This document shows positions 24,495 to 34,109 of a stretch of 64,000 nucleotides of DNA, piece by piece. Source of the stretch: Chthonobacter rhizosphaerae (GTDB lineage Bacteria; Pseudomonadota; Alphaproteobacteria; Rhizobiales; Pleomorphomonadaceae); assembly GCF_013839525.1 (NCBI RefSeq), contig NZ_JACDIS010000001.1:62001-126000 (forward strand). The letters run 5' to 3'. Position 1 is the stretch's first letter; every line of letters begins with the position of its first letter. The translations under genes were made by a program, and so were the position numbers. Below the pieces are notes generated by a model. The model searched no databases and had not been told where the DNA came from. It saw only the letters and a program-made list of their open reading frames with translations.

Positions 24495-27400
24495 TCACTT
24501 CTTCTTCTGCTTCTGCTCCAGGTCCGCCTTGAGGGCGAGGAGCGCCGCGAACGGCGAATCGGGATCCACCGGCTTCTCCGGACGGCGGGGCCGGTCGCCC
24601 TGGGGCGGACGGCGGTCGTCGCGGCGCTCGGGCCGGTGATCGTCCCGGCGCGGACCCCTGTCCTCGCGCGGACCGCGGGCGCCCTCCCCTCCCTGCGGGC
24701 CGCGCCCGCCTTCCGGACCCTGCGGGCCGCGGCCGGCCTCGGCGCCCTGGGGACCGCGCCCGCCGCCCTGCCAGGGACGACGCTCGCCGCGCCCTTCCGG
24801 ACGCTGGCCCTCGCCACGGCCGCCGCGCTGGTCGCGGCCGCCGCGCTGCTGGTCGGCCCGGTTGTCGGGACGGCGGTGCCGGTCGAATCGACCCGGCCGC
24901 CAGACCTCGACCTCCTTCTCCTCGAAGGCGGCCGCCGGAGCGGCGGCATCGGCCGGAGCGGCGGCGCCCGTCTCGGCGGCGGCGTCGGCCGGAGCGGCGG
25001 CGGTTTCGGCGGCGGACGCCTCGTCCGGAGCGGCGTCGGATTCGGAGCCGTCGGCCGGCACGCCCGTCGACACGGGCGCGGGCTCCGGCGCCCCGGCGAG
25101 AACCGGCTCGGCCTCGATCGGCGCGGCTTCGGCCGGCGCGGCATCGGCGGAGACCGACGCGGCGGCGAGGTCCACGGCCGCCACGACGGCGGGCTCCACG
25201 TCCATGCGCGAGGCGTCCTGGACCGCCGGCGCGGCGACCAGGACGTCCGTCGCGGCCGCGTCGAGAGCCTGGGCCTCGACCTCGGCCGCCATGGCGACGT
25301 CGGACGGAACGTCAGCGGCGGCGTCGGCCGGGGTCGCGACGTCCGCCGAAACGGCTGCGTCGCCGGCGGGGCTCGCGCCCGGGCGCAGCGGAACGCGGAT
25401 GGTGCGCTTCTCCATGCGGTAGCCCAGGCCGCGCAGGATGGAGGCGAAGTCCTCGCCCGAGCAGCCGAGGAGCGACGTCATCGACACCGTGACGGTGAAG
25501 CCGCCGCCCTGCGGAATGGCGCCGTCCGGCGGCGTGGCGTCGCCGACCGGCTTCCAGGCGATCAGCGGCCGGATGATGTCGGCGAGGCGCTCCAGGATGT
25601 CGAGGCGCACCGCCCGCTCGCCGGCGACGCGGAAACCGACCAGGCGGTAGAGCGTGCGGTCGAAGGCCGGGTCCACCTTGATGGAGGTGCGGCCCGACGC
25701 GGAGAGCTGGGGCAGTTCGGCGAGGCCCGGCATGTCCATGGAGCCGTGCTTCAGCGCCCAGAGATGGGCCACGAGGGCGGCCGGCGCCGGCTTCAGGAGC
25801 GCCGGCACGTAGATGTGGTAGGCGCCGAAACGGACGCCGTACTTGCGCATGGCGGCGCGGGCGGTCTGGTCGAGGGCCTTGACGTCGTCGGCCACCTCCT
25901 GGCGCTCCAGGGTGCCGAGCGCCTCCACGAGCCGGAAGGCGACACCCCGGGCGATGCCTTCCAGGTCGGGCGCGGTCTTCAGGTCGAGGAGCGGCTTCAG
26001 GAGGGTCTGGATATGGGCGCCGATCCAGAGGTCCAGGCGGCCCTGGACCTTGTCGCGGGCCGGGCCGGTCAGCTGCTCGTCGGCGAGCAGCATCACGCGC
26101 GGCGCCAGCGCGTCGTCGCCGGCGACCAGCTTGGCGACCGGCTGGCCGAGCCAGCGCAGCGCGCCGTCGGAAGCCAGCACGATGTCGTCGTTCGGCGCCT
26201 TGGAGAGGCGCTCGGCGCGCTTCTCGAGTTCGTTCGCCAGCGCCTTGGCGGCCGCGGCACGGACCGCCTTGCCGTCCGGACCCTCGGCGCTGGCCGTCTG
26301 GTCGGGCGCGAACCGGAACCCGTGGAGCTCGCCGACGTGCTGGCCCTCGACGAGCACGGCGCCGGTCTCTGTGATTTCGGCTTCGAGCATGGCGTTTTCT
26401 CTCAGTCGTTTCATCAGGACGGAAGTACGACGGTCGACGAACCGCTGCGTCAACCGCTCGTGAAGGGCATCGGACAGACGGTCCTCTATCGTGCGCGCGC
26501 GCTCCTGCCAATGGAGAGGATCGGCGAGCCAGTTCGGACGATTGGCCACGTACGTCCAAGTGCGGATGTCGGCAAGCCGCGCCGAGAGCGCGTCGATGTC
26601 GCCGTCCGCACGGTCGCAGTTCGAGACCTGCCGTGCAAACCATTCGTCCGGTATCACTCCCCGGCCGACGAGGAAACGGTAGAGTGCGACCACGAGGTCG
26701 CCGTGCTGCGCCGGGGAGATCTTCCGGAAGTCCGGCACCAGGCAGGCGTCCCAGAGCAGCTGCACGGCCTCGGGGGTGGACGCCGCGTCCTGGATCGACG
26801 GATCCCGGAGCGCGTATTCGAGCGCCCGCACGTCGTCGGACGGCAGGGCGCGGGCGAGGCCGTCGAGGCCGGGCGGCCGCTCCAGCGAACGGCGGAGCGC
26901 GTCCACGGACGCGAAATCGAGGGCGGTGTTGCGCCACTGGAAGGTGCGCACCGGCTCGAACTCGTGGCTCTCGATCGCCCTGACCACGTCGTCGTCGAAC
27001 GGATGCACCTGGCCGGTGACGCCGAACGTGCCGTCGTTGAGATGGCGGCCGGCGCGCCCGGCGATCTGGCCGAGTTCGGACGGGTTGAGGTTGCGGTACT
27101 GGTAGCCGTCGAACTTGCGCGCCTGCGCGAAGGCCACGTGGTCGACGTCGAGGTTGAGGCCCATCCCGATGGCGTCGGTGGCCACCAGGAAGTCCACGTC
27201 GCCCTCCTGGAACAGTTTCACCTGGGCGTTGCGGGTGCGCGGGCTGAGGGCGCCCATGACGACGGCGGCCCCGCCGCGCTGCCGGCGGATGAGCTCGGCG
27301 ATGGCGTAGACCTCGTCGGCCGAGAAGGCCACGACGGCGGACCGGCGCGGCAGCCGGGTGATCTTCTTCGAACCGGTGTAGACGAGCTGGCTCATGCGCG

Positions 27401-27869
27401 GCCGGCCCACGACCGTGACGCCCGGAAGCAGCTTCTCGATCAGCGGCCGCGCGGTGGCGGAGCCGAGCAGCATGGTCTCGGAGCGACCGCGGATGTTGAG
27501 GATGCGGTCTGTGAAGACGTGGCCGCGCTCCAGGTCGCCGGCGAGCTGCACCTCGTCGATGGCCACGAAGGACACCACGAGGTCGCGCGGCATCGCCTCC
27601 ACGGTCGAGACGAAATAGCGCGCCCCGGGCGGGACGATCTTCTCCTCGCCGGTGATGAGGGCGACCTGGTTGAGGCCGGCGCGCGCCGCCACCCGGGTGT
27701 AGACCTCGCGGGCGAGGAGCCGGAGAGGCAGGCCGATGGCGCCGGTGTCGTGACCCAGCATGCGCTCGATGGCGAGGTGGGTCTTGCCCGTGTTGGTCGG
27801 GCCCAGAACCGCCGTCACGTTGCGGGTGCGGGCGGTCGCCGGCGTCGGCGCGATGGGGGAAACGGTCAT
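24495..27869 (-). CDS. SUV3-like DExH RNA helicase with long disordered RGG tail
   Basis: 1124 residues. Motor: Walker A GPTNTGKTH (about residue 22), DEVQ box in AIDEVQLAGD, motif III GSATARP, and the C-terminal RecA half with VATDAIGMGLNLDV and QIAGRAGRH. These match mitochondrial SUV3/alphaproteobacterial helicases that unwind RNA for degradation. An SUV3 C-terminal helical region follows to about residue 820. Residues about 860-980 are Ala/Glu/Pro-rich; about 985-1110 are Arg/Gly/Asp-rich with many RG and GP repeats, and the end is lysine-rich (KADLEQKQKKK). Such a tail suggests RNA binding or condensate formation (inference). The start ATG at 27869 is followed within 20 codons by motif I; upstream GTGs are less likely. 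Confidence 0.88.
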   Translation of the reverse strand: MTVSPIAPTPATARTRNVTAVLGPTNTGKTHLAIERMLGHDTGAIGLPLRLLAREVYTRVAARAGLNQVALITGEEKIVPPGARYFVSTVEAMPRDLVVSFVAIDEVQLAGDLERGHVFTDRILNIRGRSETMLLGSATARPLIEKLLPGVTVVGRPRMSQLVYTGSKKITRLPRRSAVVAFSADEVYAIAELIRRQRGGAAVVMGALSPRTRNAQVKLFQEGDVDFLVATDAIGMGLNLDVDHVAFAQARKFDGYQYRNLNPSELGQIAGRAGRHLNDGTFGVTGQVHPFDDDVVRAIESHEFEPVRTFQWRNTALDFASVDALRRSLERPPGLDGLARALPSDDVRALEYALRDPSIQDAASTPEAVQLLWDACLVPDFRKISPAQHGDLVVALYRFLVGRGVIPDEWFARQVSNCDRADGDIDALSARLADIRTWTYVANRPNWLADPLHWQERARTIEDRLSDALHERLTQRFVDRRTSVLMKRLRENAMLEAEITETGAVLVEGQHVGELHGFRFAPDQTASAEGPDGKAVRAAAAKALANELEKRAERLSKAPNDDIVLASDGALRWLGQPVAKLVAGDDALAPRVMLLADEQLTGPARDKVQGRLDLWIGAHIQTLLKPLLDLKTAPDLEGIARGVAFRLVEALGTLERQEVADDVKALDQTARAAMRKYGVRFGAYHIYVPALLKPAPAALVAHLWALKHGSMDMPGLAELPQLSASGRTSIKVDPAFDRTLYRLVGFRVAGERAVRLDILERLADIIRPLIAWKPVGDATPPDGAIPQGGGFTVTVSMTSLLGCSGEDFASILRGLGYRMEKRTIRVPLRPGASPAGDAAVSADVATPADAAADVPSDVAMAAEVEAQALDAAATDVLVAAPAVQDASRMDVEPAVVAAVDLAAASVSADAAPAEAAPIEAEPVLAGAPEPAPVSTGVPADGSESDAAPDEASAAETAAAPADAAAETGAAAPADAAAPAAAFEEKEVEVWRPGRFDRHRRPDNRADQQRGGRDQRGGRGEGQRPEGRGERRPWQGGGRGPQGAEAGRGPQGPEGGRGPQGGEGARGPREDRGPRRDDHRPERRDDRRPPQGDRPRRPEKPVDPDSPFAALLALKADLEQKQKKK

Positions 27870-28076
27870 GCTCGGATCTTCGGCCGGCGTCTGGTGAACG
27901 TCGTCTCGAGGGGCACGGGGGCGGACGCCGACCCGGATCATCGAGGGCCGAACATGTCCCGTCTGTAACACAGGGCCACGGAGCGTGCTCGCCTTTTCTC
28001 ATGCCCGCGACCACGGTCCCGGACCCGGACGGAGGCGGACGGGCGCCCCGGCGGGGCGGACCGGCCCTCGCCCGGC

Positions 28077-28105
28077 CATATGGGAATCAACCATGAACAG
28101 AGCAA
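28077..28105 (-). promoter_or_regulatory. Candidate helicase promoter containing a GANTC site
   Basis: On the minus strand TTGCTC, 17-base spacer, CATATG. A GAATC site lies inside the spacer (28084-28088), so methylation state could influence firing. About 205 bases ahead of the helicase start. Confidence 0.4.
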
Positions 28106-28388
28106 GACCGAATCGCAGTATGGAAGAGATTCAGGGTTCGTTCTCACATCATCTGGTGTCGCGGCGAGTCTAGACCGCATTCTGTTGACTCGTTCGACTC
28201 AGGTCCGGAGTCGAGCGACTCGCCGGGCCGAGTCGCTGTCAAGTCGATTCTTGCGGCTCGACTCGGCGGGCCGACAGGTTGACGCCTCGTTACTTGCCGA
28301 GTACCCGACGAGACCTCGGCCGTTAACCGGATCAACGAAGCCGGAACGGACGAAGCACGAATCGGCTGCCGGGTGGCGTTCCGGATTC
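28084..28388. repeat. Dense cluster of GANTC (CcrM) methylation sites
   Basis: Thirteen GANTC sites in 305 bases, eight of them between 28166 and 28264 at spacings of 9-21 bases. At about 70 % GC a chance density of about one per 360 bases is expected. Part of the cluster is arranged as inverted repeats, e.g. GAGTCG-AG-CGACTC at 28208-28221. Non-coding. Confidence 0.85.
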
Positions 28389-28580
28389 GGACCCCACGAG
28401 CGGTGGCGTGGGCGGGGCCGCCCACCCCCAAGATGCAGGCAGGCAAAGCGAGGGTGGCGGCGGCGCGGCGCGCGGCGGTTAACCGCTTCGTCCCGGTTCG
28501 GCACGGCGAGGGGAGCGCCGGCGCGAACGGGACACCCATCCCGGCCGGATACACATGATGGCGCCGACCGTCGCCGAACG

Positions 28581-28606
28581 AAAAAGGGCGCCCGTCGAGG
28601 GCGCCC
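28581..28606 (-). terminator. Intrinsic terminator of the DUF3108 gene
   Basis: Minus strand: GGGCGCCC, 5-base loop, GGGCGCCC, then TTTTT. It lies about 50 bases past the stop codon at 28658. Confidence 0.8.
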
Positions 28607-28657
28607 ATCTTGGATGTCGAGGATCGGTCCCGGAGCCCGGCCGAGCGCCGCGGCCCG

Positions 28658-29515
28658 TCAGTTGGAGGCCTTGGTCATGGAGGATCCGTCGCCGAACTGG
28701 CGGGCCTGCACGACCAGCATGCCGCGCATGGTGCGGACGGCGATCTTGTACGGAAGCGCGATCGCGCCGTCCTCGCTCGGCACGAACCACGCCTCCAGGT
28801 CCTTGTTGTTCTGCATGAAGCGAGTGGATTCCTTGCCTTCCCGGTGACCGGCGACCGGCACCCAGCGGGCGCCGCAGACGATCGCGTCGCCCGCATAGCC
28901 CGGCACGTTCACCCGCTCGGTGGCCTTGTAGCTGAGCTTGATGTCGTAGCGGGTCCAGCCGTCGAAGATCGGCAGGGTGCGGTCGCAGACCTCGCGGCCG
29001 ACGCCGTCCTTGCTCTTGGCGGGGATCGGCAGCAGCACGGCCGACAGCGGATCCATCACGTTGCGCTTGTGGGCGGACGTGACCGGGACCCGGTCGTCGC
29101 GCTCCATGAGTTCGGGAATCGCGCGGAGCGACTTGATCGACCCGCCGCCGAGCCCCATGGACACCTGGGTGACCTTGTCGCCCCTGGACATGAGCTCGTA
29201 GGCGGCCGGGGTGAGGCCGCGGCCGATCCGCCCCTTGGCGGTGGCGATGCTCTCCTCCGAGGAGATGATGCGGGCGAGACCCGACGTGGAGATGTGGAGC
29301 TTGGCCGCATAGGCGCCGCGGTCGACCTTGACGGCGAGCGAGCCCTTGGCGATCCCCAGCCCCATGAAGGAGACGTCGTAGAGCGCCTTGCTCTCGCCGG
29401 CCGAGGCGGTGGGTGCGGCGCCGGCGACCGGCGCCGACGTGAGGGCGGCGCCGACGGCGACCGCCGTGGCCGCACGGGCGACCTTGGAACGGGTACGGGA
29501 ACCGAAAAGGGACAC
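28658..29515 (-). CDS. DUF3108 domain-containing exported protein
   Basis: 285 residues. A positively charged start (SRTRSKVARAA) and hydrophobic core up to about residue 35 (VAGAAPTASA) form a Sec signal peptide. The rest matches the DUF3108 pattern: YDVSFMGLGIAKGSLAVKV, SGLARIISS, an internal DPLSAVLLP motif, YDIKLSY, and a C-terminal GSEDG-like PYKIAVRT segment. The family is periplasmic and of unknown function, predicted to be a lipocalin-like beta barrel. Single gene with its own terminator; not linked by operon to the helicase. Confidence 0.87.
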   Translation of the reverse strand: MSLFGSRTRSKVARAATAVAVGAALTSAPVAGAAPTASAGESKALYDVSFMGLGIAKGSLAVKVDRGAYAAKLHISTSGLARIISSEESIATAKGRIGRGLTPAAYELMSRGDKVTQVSMGLGGGSIKSLRAIPELMERDDRVPVTSAHKRNVMDPLSAVLLPIPAKSKDGVGREVCDRTLPIFDGWTRYDIKLSYKATERVNVPGYAGDAIVCGARWVPVAGHREGKESTRFMQNNKDLEAWFVPSEDGAIALPYKIAVRTMRGMLVVQARQFGDGSSMTKASN

Positions 29516-29782
29516 GGGTTTTAAGCCTCCAGGACGCCGGGTCGGCCGCGTCCGCCGGGGAACGGCCCTACGCGCCCCGCGTTCCGTGAGCCATCACGGC
29601 GGCGGAACACGACGGGTGGGTTGCCTTCGATCGGATGCGGCGGCCAGGAACGAGTGTCGCGTGTCCCGGCCGGCCCGGACGATCTTCGTGCCGATATGGT
29701 AACTGCTTCGTTAACGTCCGTCACCCCGCCGCGCTTCGCGAGCGCCGCCGCGCGCGAGGCCGTGGACCGGCCGTGGCGAGGG
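29516..29782. other. Divergent intergenic region (DUF3108 / rpmB)
   Basis: No gene seen. It includes CGTTAACG near 29708-29715 and must carry the promoter of the minus-strand DUF3108 gene, not identifiable by eye. Confidence 0.4.
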
Positions 29783-29811
29783 TTGACGCGGGCAGGCCGC
29801 GCCCTTATAGA
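29783..29811 (+). promoter_or_regulatory. rpmB promoter
   Basis: TTGACG, 17-base spacer, TATAGA: a strong housekeeping-type promoter about 105 bases before the rpmB start. Confidence 0.65.
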
Positions 29812-29923
29812 CGAGCGACTTTCGAGGCAGGGTGGCCGTTCCCGCGAGGAGCGGACGCCGACGCATGTACGGGACGGTCCGCCGACGCGGGATCTCCCCT
29901 TGAGACGAGAAGGAATGACCCCC

Positions 29924-30220
29924 ATGGCTCGGCGGTGCGAACTGACCGGTAAGGCCGTGCTGACGGGCAACAACGTCAGCCACGCGAACAACAAGACCAA
30001 GCGGCGCTTCCTGCCGAACCTGCTCAACGTCACCCTGCTCAGCGACACGCTGGGCCAGAGCGTGCGCCTGCGCATCTCGGCGAACGCCCTGCGCTCGGTG
30101 GAGCATCGCGGCGGCCTGGACGCCTTCCTGGCGAAGGCCGGCACCGAGGAGCTGTCGACCCGCGCGCGCCTGCTGAAGAAGCAGATCGAGAAGAAGCAGA
30201 GCGAAGCCGCGGCCGCCTGA
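29924..30220 (+). CDS. rpmB: 50S ribosomal protein L28
   Basis: 98 residues, alphaproteobacterial L28 length. It starts [12 protein letters not shown] and contains [18 protein letters not shown], the family signature, followed by [23 protein letters not shown]; the C-terminus is Lys-rich. ATG at 29924 has AAGGA 9 bases upstream; an ATG three codons earlier abuts that site and is unlikely. A stable hairpin (GGCCGGG-TTCG-CCCGGCC, 30228-30245) follows the stop by 7 bases without a T-tract. Confidence 0.97.
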   Translation: MARRCELTGKAVLTGNNVSHANNKTKRRFLPNLLNVTLLSDTLGQSVRLRISANALRSVEHRGGLDAFLAKAGTEELSTRARLLKKQIEKKQSEAAAA

Positions 30221-30559
30221 CGATCGCGGCCGGGTTCGCCCGGCCCGACGCGGAGTTGCCCGTCGCACCGCCTCATCGGCCGTCGAAGCATCCCGACCGG
30301 GATCCTTTCGGCGGCCGTCTGCTTTGTCCGGAAGGGGACCGCATCGTTCCGGTCGGACACCCGGCCGCCCCACGACCCGGTTCGCCGGGCGCGCGCGACC
30401 GAAGCCGGCCCGAACGTATCCCGGCCCCGCGGAGGTCGGCTGACGGAGCGCCGGACGCGGCCCGCACGGCTTCGCGCCAAGGTTTCGCGCCAAGAGTGTC
30501 CACCGGCTCGCCCTCGTGGACCGGCTCACCCTTCATCGGATCACAAGAGGACTGCCCCG
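30221..30559. other. Intergenic region rpmB / queuosine-precursor transporter
   Basis: Holds the hairpin at 30228-30245 just after rpmB. I looked for a preQ1 riboswitch before the transporter and could not draw one. No gene seen. Confidence 0.4.
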
Positions 30560-31114
30560 ATGCTCGCCTTCGACCGCCGCCTCGTGCCGTCGATCGTCGC
30601 CATGGCGGTGATCGTGATCGCCTCCAACATCCTGGTCCAGTATCCGGTCACGGCTTTCGGCCTCGGCGAGATTCTGACCTACGGCGCCTTCACCTATCCG
30701 TTCGCCTTCCTGGTGACGGACCTCACCAACCGCTGGTTCGGCCCGGCGAAGACCCGGCTCGTGGTCTGCGTCGGCTTCGCGATCGCCGTGGCGCTGTCGC
30801 TGGTGCTGGCCGACCCGCGGATCGCGATCGCGTCCGGCGCCGCCTTCCTGTCGGCCCAGCTGATCGACGTGACCCTGTTCAACCGCCTGCGCGCCGGCAC
30901 CTGGTGGCGGGCGCCGCTCGTGTCGTCCACGGTCGGCTCGGCGCTCGACACGGCGGTGTTCTTCTCGCTCGCCTTCGCCGGCACCGACGTGCCCTGGGTG
31001 AGCCTCGCCCTCGGCGACTTCGCCGTGAAAATGGCGATGGCGCTCGTCAGCCTCATCCCCTACGCGGGCCTGATGAACTGGGTGAAGCCCTACGGGAACG
31101 CGCTCGCCCGCTGA
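30560..31114 (+). CDS. VUT family queuosine-precursor transporter (YhhQ-like)
   Basis: 184-residue inner-membrane protein with five to six hydrophobic helices, e.g. LVPSIVAMAVIVIASNILV. Family marks are the TYGAFTYPFAFLVTDLTNR motif and FLSAQLIDVTLFNRLR plus SSTVGSALDTAVFF, typical of YhhQ transporters that import preQ0/preQ1 or queuine for tRNA modification. AAGAGG sits 9 bases before the ATG. Stands alone between rpmB and a convergent gene. Confidence 0.87.
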   Translation: MLAFDRRLVPSIVAMAVIVIASNILVQYPVTAFGLGEILTYGAFTYPFAFLVTDLTNRWFGPAKTRLVVCVGFAIAVALSLVLADPRIAIASGAAFLSAQLIDVTLFNRLRAGTWWRAPLVSSTVGSALDTAVFFSLAFAGTDVPWVSLALGDFAVKMAMALVSLIPYAGLMNWVKPYGNALAR

Positions 31115-31146
31115 GGGGGCGCGGCGCACCGCCACGCCGGCCGTCG

Positions 31147-32181
31147 TCAGGGCGCGGCGAGCACGAATTCCAGGTAGACCGTCCGCTGCAGGAAGGAGCG
31201 GTTGTCGTCGGACAGGAGCGACAGGCGGGTGCGCCCCGCCCGGTCCGTCCAGACGGCGATCGCCTCCATGTTGTCGATCTGGTGCCGGAGGTCGGCCTCC
31301 AGCACCACCTCTCCGTCCACCCTCGCGCCAGGCTTCAGGTCCGCCGCCTTGATGCGGCGGATGCGGCAGCGCACGCCGTCGCCGAGGGAGAACGACCGCT
31401 CCAGGATGAAGAGGTCGTCCCCCGGGCCGAACTTGGCGTCCGTGACGCTGAACAGGCTGTTGTTGGCGACGAGGAAAGCGCCGGGCGCCGGGCCGCCGAT
31501 GATCCAGCCGGGGTTGTCGTCGCTCGTTGCGCCCCGGGCGGGCTCCTCCGCGATCGTCACGATGGCGCCGTCGAACGGGCCGCCGGGCCGCCCGAACACC
31601 ACCGTCTCCAGCCCCTTGGACCCGCGCAGGCCGCCGAGCGTCGGCGGCAGCCGGATCTCCTTCAACGGCCCGAGGAAACCGTCCGCCTCGACCGTGCCGG
31701 CGAGGATCTTCGGCCGGCGCCCCTCCACGCTGACGACCGCGTCGTGGCCGCGCACGTCGATGGATTCGGTGTCCGCGTCGATCTTGCCGCGGAACGGCCT
31801 GCCCTGCCGGTCGAGGAGCGGCTTCAGGCGCCCGTCCTCCAGCGCGACCGGACGGCCCGCGTCGTCGCGCCGGATGCGGGCCTGGAGGGCGAGGCCATCG
31901 TCCGTGATGGTCAGGAAGGCATCCCCGCCCTCCGTCATGACGATGCCGGAGAGACCGCCGACCGCCCGGACGGAGCCCTCGACCTCCAGGCCGCCGAGCC
32001 ATTCCAGCGCGCCGAAGCGGGTGGTCTCCGGATCGCCGATCAGGAAGGAGCGGATCGGATGGGTGGCGAGCGTGACCGTGGGCGGCAGGGTGGCGGCCCC
32101 GGCGGAGAGGGCGAGCACCGTTCCGCCGACCGAAAGGGCGACCGCCGTGGAGGCGACGGCCAGCCGGCGGCGGAGCGTCAC
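31147..32181 (-). CDS. Exported esterase-like activity of phytase family protein
   Basis: 344 residues with a signal peptide ([17 protein letters not shown]... ending near AGAATL). The body is a beta-propeller of the phytase-like esterase family (PF13449 type): [48 protein letters not shown] and the C-terminal [11 protein letters not shown] with LLSDDN. Some relatives are alkaline phosphatase-like or sugar/phosphate hydrolases; substrate unknown. GTG start overlaps the stop of cobT (GTGA), so it is translated with the cobaltochelatase operon although its role in B12 synthesis is unclear. Confidence 0.83.
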   Translation of the reverse strand: MTLRRRLAVASTAVALSVGGTVLALSAGAATLPPTVTLATHPIRSFLIGDPETTRFGALEWLGGLEVEGSVRAVGGLSGIVMTEGGDAFLTITDDGLALQARIRRDDAGRPVALEDGRLKPLLDRQGRPFRGKIDADTESIDVRGHDAVVSVEGRRPKILAGTVEADGFLGPLKEIRLPPTLGGLRGSKGLETVVFGRPGGPFDGAIVTIAEEPARGATSDDNPGWIIGGPAPGAFLVANNSLFSVTDAKFGPGDDLFILERSFSLGDGVRCRIRRIKAADLKPGARVDGEVVLEADLRHQIDNMEAIAVWTDRAGRTRLSLLSDDNRSFLQRTVYLEFVLAAP

Positions 32182-34109
32182 TTCAGGCCCACCCGGACGG
32201 GAGCGCGGCCGGCGGAGGGCCGCGGCGCCGGCCGGGCGGCGCCGGCGCGGTCGCGGGAGCGCTCCTCCTCGAACAGGGAGGCGAGCTGCTCGGTCATGGC
32301 GCCGGCCAGCTCCTCCGCGTCCACGATGGTGACGGCGCGGCGATAGTAGCGGGTGACGTCGTGGCCGATGCCGATGGCGATGAGCTCCACCGGCGAGCGG
32401 GTCTCGATCTCCTTGATGACGGCCCGCAGGTGCCGCTCCAGATAGTTGCCCGGGTTGACCGAGAGGGTGGAATCGTCGACCGGCGCGCCGTCCGAGATCA
32501 TCATCAGGATCTTGCGGTTCTCCGGCCGGGCCAGCAGACGCTGGTGCGCCCAGTCGAGCGCCTCGCCGTCGATGTTCTCCTTGAGGAGCCCTTCGCGCAT
32601 CATCAGGCCGAGGTTGCGTCGGGCGCGCCGCCAGGGGGCGTCGGCGGCCTTGTAGACGATGTGGCGAAGGTCGTTGAGGCGGCCGGGCTGCGCCGGCTTG
32701 CCGGCGGCGAGCCAGGCCTCGCGCGCCTGCCCGCCCTTCCAGGCCTTGGTGGTGAAGCCGAGGATCTCCACCTTCACGCCGCAGCGCTCCAGCGTGCGGG
32801 CGAGGATGTCCGCGCAGGCGGCGGCGACCGTGATCGGCCGGCCGCGCATGGAGCCGGAATTGTCGAGGAGCAGCGTCACCACCGTGTCGCGGAAGGTGGT
32901 GTCGCGCTCCATCTTGAAGGCCAGCGGCTGCATGGGGTCGGTCACCACGCGGGTGATGCGCGCGGTGTCGAGGAGGCCCTCCTCGAGGTCGAAGTCCCAG
33001 CCGCGGTTCTGCTGCGCCATCAGGCGGCGCTGCAGCCGGTTGGCGAGGCGCGAGACGACGCCCTGCAGGTGGACCAGCTGCTTGTCCAGGTAGGCGCGCA
33101 GCCGATCGAGCTCCGCCGGGTCGCAGAGGTCCTCCGGGCGGGTCACCTCGTCGAACTTCTGGGTGAAGACCTTGTAGTCGTTCTCCGGCGGCTGGTTGGT
33201 GAAGGGCAGCTCCGGCCGCTTGCTCTCGCCGGCGTCGCGCGCCTGGTCGGCGGCGTCCTCGTCGATGGTCTCCTCGGCGGCGTCGGCGTCCACCTCGGTC
33301 TCGCCGGCCTCCTGCTCCTCGCCGGTCGCCTCCTGCTCCTGCGGGGCGGCCTGCTCGGTGGCGGTCTGGTCGTCGGCCTCGCCGGAATTCTCCTCGGCGG
33401 CGGCCTCGTTCTCCTTGCCCTCGCCGTCGTCCTCCGGCTCCTCCGGCTCGCCGCCGAGTTCGTCGGCCATGTCGAGCGAGACGAGGAGGTGCCGGACCGC
33501 CTTGGCGAAGTCCTTCTGCCGACCGATCACCGCCTCCAGGCCGGCGAGATCGGGGCCGGCCTTCTCCTCGATCCAGTCGCGCCATTGGGCGAGCACCGGC
33601 TCGGCGCTCGGCGGCGGCTTCAGGCCGGCCAGGCGCTCGCGCACCAGGAGCGCGACAGCGTCCTCCAGCGGCGCGTCGGCGCGGTCGGTGACCTCCTGGT
33701 AGTTGCCGCGGAAGTAGCGGTCCTCCAGCATCACGGTGAGGTTCTGGGCGACGCCCGGCATGGCGCGAGCGCCGAGGCTTTCGCAGCGCGCCTGCTCCAC
33801 CGCGTCGAACACCGCGCGGGCGGTCTTGCCCTCCGGCACGTAGTCCCGGTGGACCGAGGCGTCGTGACAGGCGAGCCGGAGCGCCATGCTGTCGCCGAGG
33901 CCGCGGGTCACCGCCACGTCGTGGGCGGTGGGCTTTCGCGGCGGCTCGGGCAGGCGCGCCCGGTGGCCGGAGAGCGACGGCCGGTCGGTGGCGTAGACGA
34001 CCTCCAGCTCATGGTCGCCCGAGATCGCCCGCATGGCGACGCCCACCGCCTTCTTCAGCGGTTCGGTCTGCGGCTGGGTCCGGGCGGGATGGGAAGGTTC
34101 GCGTGCCAT
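32178..34109 (-). CDS. cobT: Aerobic cobaltochelatase subunit CobT
   Basis: 643 residues. With CobS forms the AAA+ chaperone complex that drives CobN to insert cobalt into hydrogenobyrinate a,c-diamide in aerobic B12 synthesis. The N-terminal half contains the family helical part ([32 protein letters not shown]). Residues about 220-310 are extremely acidic (Glu/Asp/Gln-rich linker). The C-terminal VWA domain carries the MIDAS motif [10 protein letters not shown] (about residue 415) and [11 protein letters not shown]. Length fits the family. Followed by an overlapping esterase gene; cobS lies 209 bases upstream. Confidence 0.95.
   Translation of the reverse strand: MAREPSHPARTQPQTEPLKKAVGVAMRAISGDHELEVVYATDRPSLSGHRARLPEPPRKPTAHDVAVTRGLGDSMALRLACHDASVHRDYVPEGKTARAVFDAVEQARCESLGARAMPGVAQNLTVMLEDRYFRGNYQEVTDRADAPLEDAVALLVRERLAGLKPPPSAEPVLAQWRDWIEEKAGPDLAGLEAVIGRQKDFAKAVRHLLVSLDMADELGGEPEEPEDDGEGKENEAAAEENSGEADDQTATEQAAPQEQEATGEEQEAGETEVDADAAEETIDEDAADQARDAGESKRPELPFTNQPPENDYKVFTQKFDEVTRPEDLCDPAELDRLRAYLDKQLVHLQGVVSRLANRLQRRLMAQQNRGWDFDLEEGLLDTARITRVVTDPMQPLAFKMERDTTFRDTVVTLLLDNSGSMRGRPITVAAACADILARTLERCGVKVEILGFTTKAWKGGQAREAWLAAGKPAQPGRLNDLRHIVYKAADAPWRRARRNLGLMMREGLLKENIDGEALDWAHQRLLARPENRKILMMISDGAPVDDSTLSVNPGNYLERHLRAVIKEIETRSPVELIAIGIGHDVTRYYRRAVTIVDAEELAGAMTEQLASLFEEERSRDRAGAARPAPRPSAGRAPVRVGLK

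Larger units (their letters stand above)
27870..28580. other. Gene-free stretch upstream of the helicase
   Basis: No credible ORF or RNA gene seen. It contains a promoter candidate at 28077-28105, the GANTC cluster at 28084-28388, and a perfect 12-base palindrome GCGGTTAACCGC near 28477-28488. Confidence 0.5.

Noticed and set aside
28080-28847. Open frame on the plus strand across the GANTC cluster and the DUF3108 gene end
   Set aside because: It runs antisense through a real gene, has Arg/Ser-rich shadow composition and no ribosome site; the first part is just non-coding.
30221-30559. Possible preQ1 riboswitch before the queuosine-precursor transporter
   Set aside because: No C-rich loop/pseudoknot pattern of known preQ1 classes could be drawn.
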